Translations under genes and position numbers: made by a program | Part shown: positions 60,201-64,000 of the stretch, piece by piece | Numbering within the stretch: position 1 is the stretch's first letter | How the letters are laid out: each line of letters begins with the position of its first letter | NCBI GenBank assembly: GCA_910586705.1 | Contig: CAJUJK010000006.1 | Location: 1-64,000, forward strand | DNA length: 64,000 nt | Reading direction: 5' to 3' | Source: an uncultured Lachnospiraceae bacterium | Lineage (GTDB): Bacteria; Bacillota; Clostridia; Lachnospirales; Lachnospiraceae | Notes under the pieces: generated by a model | Told to the model about the DNA's origin: nothing | The model's input: the letters and a program-made list of their open reading frames with translations, nothing else | The model's database searches: none

Positions 60201-63200
60201 TGCCCTCCGGATCTTTTCTGCCGGTCAGATTGCCCGCAGGAGAATAGGTATATACAGTCACATTGCCTGCCGCGTCTGTCTGCGTCAGCACTCTTCCCAT
60301 GTTGTCATAGGTAAATTCCAGACTGTGCTCCGACGCGTCTGTCATCTTTAACAGCCGCCCCATATCATCATACTGGTAAGTTGTCTGCGCACCCTCCTTG
60401 TCCGTAACCTTCGAGACTTTTCCCGTGTTGGTATACGCAAGTGTCAGACTGTCGCCATTCTGGTCCGTAACGCCTGTCATACGGTTGAGGGCATCATAAT
60501 CGTAGCTCCAGTTGTTGCCGTTGGCATCGGTGAAGGAAATCATGTTGCCTGCCGCATCATAGCCGCAGCTTTTCACATGCCCCTCCTCGTCCACACTCTT
60601 TATGATACGGTTCAGGCTGTCGTAAGTGTACGACTTAACGCCACCCAGAGGATCGGTTTCGCTGACCAGATTGCCGTTTGCATCATAGCACAGCGTACTT
60701 CTTCCTCCTCTGGCATCCGTGACAGCTGTCATCCTCCCTGCCGCGTCATATTCGCAGGTCGTAGTCTGTCCCAGCGCATCAGTCACTGCCGTGAGGCGGT
60801 TGTTGGCGTCAAACACAAAGCTCCTACTGTTTCCTTCCGCATCCGTGATTTTCGTGCAGTTGCCGTTCGCATCATACTGGTAGAGGGTTTTTCCGCCGTC
60901 CGGCGAAGTAACCTCCGTCATGTGACCGGCTTCATTGTAAACACAGACGGTCCTGTTGTTTTCCGGGTCGGTCACTTCCGTCAGATTGCCGTCCGCGTCA
61001 TAGACCGCCTCCTGCACTGACTCATCCGGCGCCTCCACCGCAATGACCTGCCCCGTCCCGTCATACGTATAACGGGTGATTCCTGCCGCCGTTGTCTCCG
61101 TAAGCAGCCTGTTTTCCTCATCATAGGTATAGGTTGTAACGTTCCCGTCCTCGTCTGTTCTGGTCAGCAGATTGCCCGCCTGATCGTAAGTGAAACTCAC
61201 GCTGTTTCCCAGAGCGTCCGTCACGCTGATGACGCGCCCCTGCGCATCATAGGTATAGGTAGTCTGACGTTCTAACGGATCGGTGACGGTCTTTACATGC
61301 CCCATGGTGTCATAGACATACTGCAGAATACCACCTGCCGCATCGGTAACCCGCGTCAGCCGGTCCGCCGCGTCATAGGCATATGCCGTCACATTGCCGT
61401 TTCCGTCTGTCCGGGTTGTGGTATTACCTCTCACGTCATAGGTATAAGCCACTTCCTCATCCATGGGATTCTTTTCTCCAACCAGATAACCGCGCTCATC
61501 ATATACAAACTGATAGGCGTTCCCCACAAAGTCTGTTACCAGTGAAAGCTGTCCCATCCCGTTGTATTCCATACGCTGGCTGTTGCCCCGTCTGTCCGTG
61601 ATACCTGTACGATTGCCATTCTCGTCGTAGGAAAAGAGAACCTCGCCGTCCGCGTCCGCAATCTTGAGCAGATCCCCGGCTGCGGAGTACTGATAAGATA
61701 CGGTCTTTCCTGCAGGAGAAGTGTAGGAAACAAGTCTGCCGATGGCATCATGGACATATCTGCTGACATTGCCAGCCGGATCGCCTGCCTCTTTCAGATG
61801 TCCTGCCTCGTCGTAAGCATAGCTCCATACATTCCCGATCCTGTCAGTCCATGTGATCAGGTTATCCTCCTCGTCATAAGTGTAGGAGCCGCTGTTTCCG
61901 CGCTCGTCCTGCACGCTGATCAGATTATTTCTGTCGTCATATGTATACCGGCTTTCGGTGCCGTCCCGGTTTACGATCCTGACAGGCAGCCCTCTGTCAT
62001 TATAAGAAACCTGCTCCTTCGTTCCATCGGGGTAAGTGACACAGTTCATGCGTCCGCACGCATCATAGGACATCTTCGTGCTGTTCCCGAGCGCATCTGT
62101 CTGCTCTGTCAGCCTGCCGTTCTCATCATAACCGTTATGTATCCCGGCTCCTGCCAGTTCCACATCCGTGATGCGTCCATTCACATCATACAGATAGGTT
62201 GTGCTGTTTCCCGTCTCGTCGATAAATACCGTTTTTTTGTTTTCCCAGTCATACGTTACAGCGCTTTCACCCCTGCCAGCCGTGTTCTGCCGGACCACTC
62301 TGCCATACGCATCATACGTATTTGTCAGATAAACCTGTCCCGCAAAATCTGCAATGGTCGAAAGAAGACCTGCCTCATAGACAAAGGATATGGATTTGCC
62401 CGCAGAGTTACCGATCGCTGTCAGATGACCTTCCCGATAGGTGAAGGCTGCTGTATTCCCATGGCTGTCCGTCGCCTCAGACAGATGTCCTCCTGTATAG
62501 GAAAGAGTCAGGCTGCTTCCATGCCTTCCCTTAATCTGTGTAATCTGTCCTGTCTGATTTTTCTCAAATCGATATTTCACCAGCCCGTTTTCCACGATCT
62601 GCGCAAGAACGAGGTCACTGTCAAACACATACTCCGTGCCGTCCTGTTTCCCGACCACATAAGAGGCATCCTCCCTCTGTTCCATGGCGTAGATGGTTCC
62701 GGCGCCGTCTGCCGCGCGGAAGGAGGCGTCTTCTTCCTTCAGGAAAGGAATCACCGCTCCATAAGGCGTGCTGAAATACGCATACTCCGCATCCATATAC
62801 AGCAAATAATTCAGTTCATGCGTCCATCCTGCTCCCAGTGCGGTGTCAAACGCGTCCCTGTCGGAATCATACATAAGCGTGAGGTGCAGCTTATCCTTTC
62901 CGTAATCCTCCAGACATGTGTAACTCCAAAGGAAAGCGCCGGTCAGCGCATTGACAGGGTCGTTCCCCGTATAGGAAATCCTGCCATCCGTATAGGCGCT
63001 TTCGGAAGCCCTGTCCGCCAGACCATTCTTTTTACTGATATCCGTCCTTACGCTTCCCGGCGCACTGTAACGGCTGGACCCCTCCGCGTTATTTGCCCTC
63101 GCACGGTATGTATGCTCCGTATTCGGTCTTAAACCTGAGAATACCTTACAAATCCGACCTGCTGCCACGGGATCTTCCCCGGACACGTGATAAACGGTTC

Positions 63201-64000
63201 CGTCAAATGTAATGTCATAATCCGCCGCATCCGCTACCGGCGGGAAACTCACGATCACACTGTTGAATCCGGTCTGCGCCGTGACATCCGAAGGGACGGC
63301 AGGTCCAACGGCAACCGTGGTGATAGTCTTTCTCGCCGTGTATGCACTGTTTCCACCGGCATTGTACGCACATACGCTGTATTCATAATCCGTATCAGGC
63401 TCCAATCCGGTCACGGTTTTGGAGGTACCCGTTACGCTTTGGGTTGCGCCGTTAAAACGGAGTCTGTAGCCGTCAGCCCTGCTCACGCTCCCCCACGAAA
63501 CCGTCACGGAGTCGGTAGTCGCTGTTGCCTGCACATTCGCAGGTTTTTCCGGCGGCGCCATCGTCGTTTTCACGGAATATACCGGGGAGTAGGCGCTGGT
63601 TCCCGCGTCATTTTTGGCACGCACCTGACATTTATAGGTGGTCTCCGGGCGCAGCCCCGAAACTGTCTTTGATGTCCCTGTCGTATTATATACAGTTCCG
63701 TTAAATAACAGGTCGTAGCTCTTCACCTTCGACATATACTTCCAACTCACGGTGACACTGGTGGAATCAGCTCTGAAGCTGATGTCTGTCGGTACATCCG
63801 GCGCCTTCAATAAGGTTTTCACCGTCATATACGGAGAATAGCTGCTGCGTCCTCCCTCATTGACAGAACGTATCTGATATCTGTAGCTGGTATCGTCCTT
63901 AAGCCCTGTCACCTTATGGGATGTCCCTGTCACCGTATATGTCTTGCCGTCGAAATAGAGTTCATATTCCGTTGCACCCGGCACCGCATTCCATGTAAGC
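57205..64000 (-). CDS. Large Rhs/YD-repeat polymorphic toxin, N-terminus outside the window
   Basis: At least 2,260 residues; the frame continues past the window edge. Visible order: three and a part fibronectin type III domains (to about 313), a DUF6531-type entry domain (NDPVNALTGAFLWSYTC), dozens of YD repeats (about 470-1770), the Rhs core end (YFAQARFYDSAQGRMLSPDP), a Gly/Ala-rich linker (about 1865-2105) and a 150-residue toxin tip. The tip has YDVIAHGQTDG and IRLLSCNTG, a His-Gly plus Cys pair like clan CD cysteine peptidases, followed by FAQNLANRLNVKVYAPTN. YD repeats form a shell that holds the toxin. Secretion route unknown. Confidence 0.93.
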   Translation of the reverse strand, partial: LTWNAVPGATEYELYFDGKTYTVTGTSHKVTGLKDDTSYRYQIRSVNEGGRSSYSPYMTVKTLLKAPDVPTDISFRADSTSVTVSWKYMSKVKSYDLLFNGTVYNTTGTSKTVSGLRPETTYKCQVRAKNDAGTSAYSPVYSVKTTMAPPEKPANVQATATTDSVTVSWGSVSRADGYRLRFNGATQSVTGTSKTVTGLEPDTDYEYSVCAYNAGGNSAYTARKTITTVAVGPAVPSDVTAQTGFNSVIVSFPPVADAADYDITFDGTVYHVSGEDPVAAGRICKVFSGLRPNTEHTYRARANNAEGSSRYSAPGSVRTDISKKNGLADRASESAYTDGRISYTGNDPVNALTGAFLWSYTCLEDYGKDKLHLTLMYDSDRDAFDTALGAGWTHELNYLLYMDAEYAYFSTPYGAVIPFLKEEDASFRAADGAGTIYAMEQREDASYVVGKQDGTEYVFDSDLVLAQIVENGLVKYRFEKNQTGQITQIKGRHGSSLTLSYTGGHLSEATDSHGNTAAFTYREGHLTAIGNSAGKSISFVYEAGLLSTIADFAGQVYLTNTYDAYGRVVRQNTAGRGESAVTYDWENKKTVFIDETGNSTTYLYDVNGRITDVELAGAGIHNGYDENGRLTEQTDALGNSTKMSYDACGRMNCVTYPDGTKEQVSYNDRGLPVRIVNRDGTESRYTYDDRNNLISVQDERGNSGSYTYDEEDNLITWTDRIGNVWSYAYDEAGHLKEAGDPAGNVSRYVHDAIGRLVSYTSPAGKTVSYQYSAAGDLLKIADADGEVLFSYDENGNRTGITDRRGNSQRMEYNGMGQLSLVTDFVGNAYQFVYDERGYLVGEKNPMDEEVAYTYDVRGNTTTRTDGNGNVTAYAYDAADRLTRVTDAAGGILQYVYDTMGHVKTVTDPLERQTTYTYDAQGRVISVTDALGNSVSFTYDQAGNLLTRTDEDGNVTTYTYDEENRLLTETTAAGITRYTYDGTGQVIAVEAPDESVQEAVYDADGNLTEVTDPENNRTVCVYNEAGHMTEVTSPDGGKTLYQYDANGNCTKITDAEGNSRSFVFDANNRLTAVTDALGQTTTCEYDAAGRMTAVTDARGGRSTLCYDANGNLVSETDPLGGVKSYTYDSLNRIIKSVDEEGHVKSCGYDAAGNMISFTDANGNNWSYDYDALNRMTGVTDQNGDSLTLAYTNTGKVSKVTDKEGAQTTYQYDDMGRLLKMTDASEHSLEFTYDNMGRVLTQTDAAGNVTVYTYSPAGNLTGRKDPEGNTVTYTYNAAGQVTKVTDALGGDMTYTRDALGQVTKVTNPEGDSITFTYTPNGQIGTVTDACGNVTTYAYDACGNLVRVTDPLGNITVYEYDAMNRQIKECVSEDGEVSHAAIYQYDKRGCMIRMINPVEEERSYTYDGNGNPVGITDEDGNVTTVTYDLNDQPLQMTYHDGRQAAFRYNKRGELVEMQDWNGVMTMERDVLGRLTGVTDHNGRTVGYTYDSAGNRTAIRYPDESVVNYTYDGNHRLTGVTDAEGRGTQYTYDAAGNLLSMVQPGSKATYRYRLDGMPSMAKYMADDGAVMDVDFAYDPMGRMLGLRRQSGVDAPVYNTVYTYDPAGRLLSCTEGTTRESYSYDPLGNRTAWSVNNDGKAVYTYDAMNRLVSMEQDGAAYSYTYDKRGNLTEERQGDALIRQYVYDTANRMATGKNLLTGAQTDYTYNALNMRIAHTVTLPGTEAPQVKTTAYVPDFLGGTNNDLMAYHDGGSVTKAVYGRTYERLGYTTAAGHMYEMPDLWGSPLYTADAQGNADWRTGHDAWGRVETQPSPEAATDIRFANYIYDPVIGKYFAQARFYDSAQGRMLSPDPVKRSINPYPYCDNDPVNYNDPTGEIANILVGAGLGGFFGGAAGFLGNAASQLMDGGKFNWRKAAGAAANGAVVGAAKGALVGSGVGVLGAFATDFAAGTVGSALEQGISRGRVDIGESLLSGAGNALSEVLYGTGELKGVKDAFLRGARTGAVMSGLENLTGHVGSYGVAGERIFGKKADRAVIPTNAGRDPKGMCGASDPFDLSGGLGSGRGYRSGAGHDSGTGGFSLGGFVRDVLTGAVAGGLGSAGFYGAGKAVEVLRGSVAGRRRKKLSVGDATFMDANDSFAKYISRREDVDVRGYYDVIAHGQTDGILITHNGQHMLVNHRTAARLIQQADGYKGQDIRLLSCNTGAANDGFAQNLANRLNVKVYAPTNYLWATPSGEYFVAGMNKFALPNRKNIGKFKLFMPGGNQNGM

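Overview
The window looks like chromosome from a spore-forming, low-to-mid GC anaerobic Firmicute, most likely a clostridium of the Lachnospiraceae type. This rests on gene order and family content, not on a database search: a complete spoIIIAA-AH operon, spoIVB, a Spo0A-type DNA-binding protein, the chain asp23-nusB-xseA-xseB-ispA-dxs-tlyA-nadK-argR-recN-spoIVB, yicC-remA-gmk-rpoZ, a putative CmpB-type permease and GTG/TTG starts behind strong GGAGG sites. Nearly all genes lie on the minus strand; only rqcH and a PHP-domain gene are on the plus strand. No tRNA, CRISPR array, phage or intact insertion sequence was recognised.

Layout. 1-9.5 kb (minus): yicC-remA-gmk-rpoZ-rimO-pgsA-cinA, then a Tyr/Asp-rich membrane protein with a Gly/Gln/Tyr repeat tail, then recA (two LexA-type boxes at its promoter) and recX. 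9.6-11.5 kb (plus): rqcH. 11.6-15.6 kb: glgA, a SpoVB/MurJ-type flippase and an MBL-fold lipoprotein. 15.7-19.7 kb: a receiverless Spo0A-like regulator and a chemoreceptor-LacI regulator pair whose promoter carries a LacI-type palindrome. 19.7-30.1 kb: the conserved asp23-to-spoIVB cluster (stress, transcription, exonuclease VII, isoprenoid start-up, NAD kinase, arginine repressor, repair). 30.2-33.1 kb: a transglutaminase-like exported protein and RF3. 33.2-38.3 kb: spoIIIA, which builds the mother-cell side of the feeding-tube channel. 38.4-45.7 kb: PHP protein, membrane protein, two G3E/CobW GTPases (one fused to a DUF1980-like domain, one with a His-rich metal loop), an ABC exporter, an aldose epimerase and an exported serine protease. 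45.8-52.8 kb: RNase P RNA, a uridine-kinase-like enzyme, and dgt-dnaG-rpoD-trmK.

52.9-64.0 kb is the accessory region: a very large Rhs/YD-repeat polymorphic toxin (its N-terminus runs off the window) with its immunity gene, followed by three orphan cassettes that repeat the pre-toxin linker. Two carry different versions of one toxin family with their own small immunity genes; one has lost its toxin. One Imm26-like immunity gene is split by a frameshift at an AT-dinucleotide run.

The most unexpected material outside the Rhs locus is a set of four highly structured intergenic palindromic elements (9341-9460, 16314-16406, 45743-45825, 56619-56762) in two subtypes, placed in 5' leaders or next to RNA genes, one apparently inserted into a sequence that exists uninterrupted elsewhere in the window.
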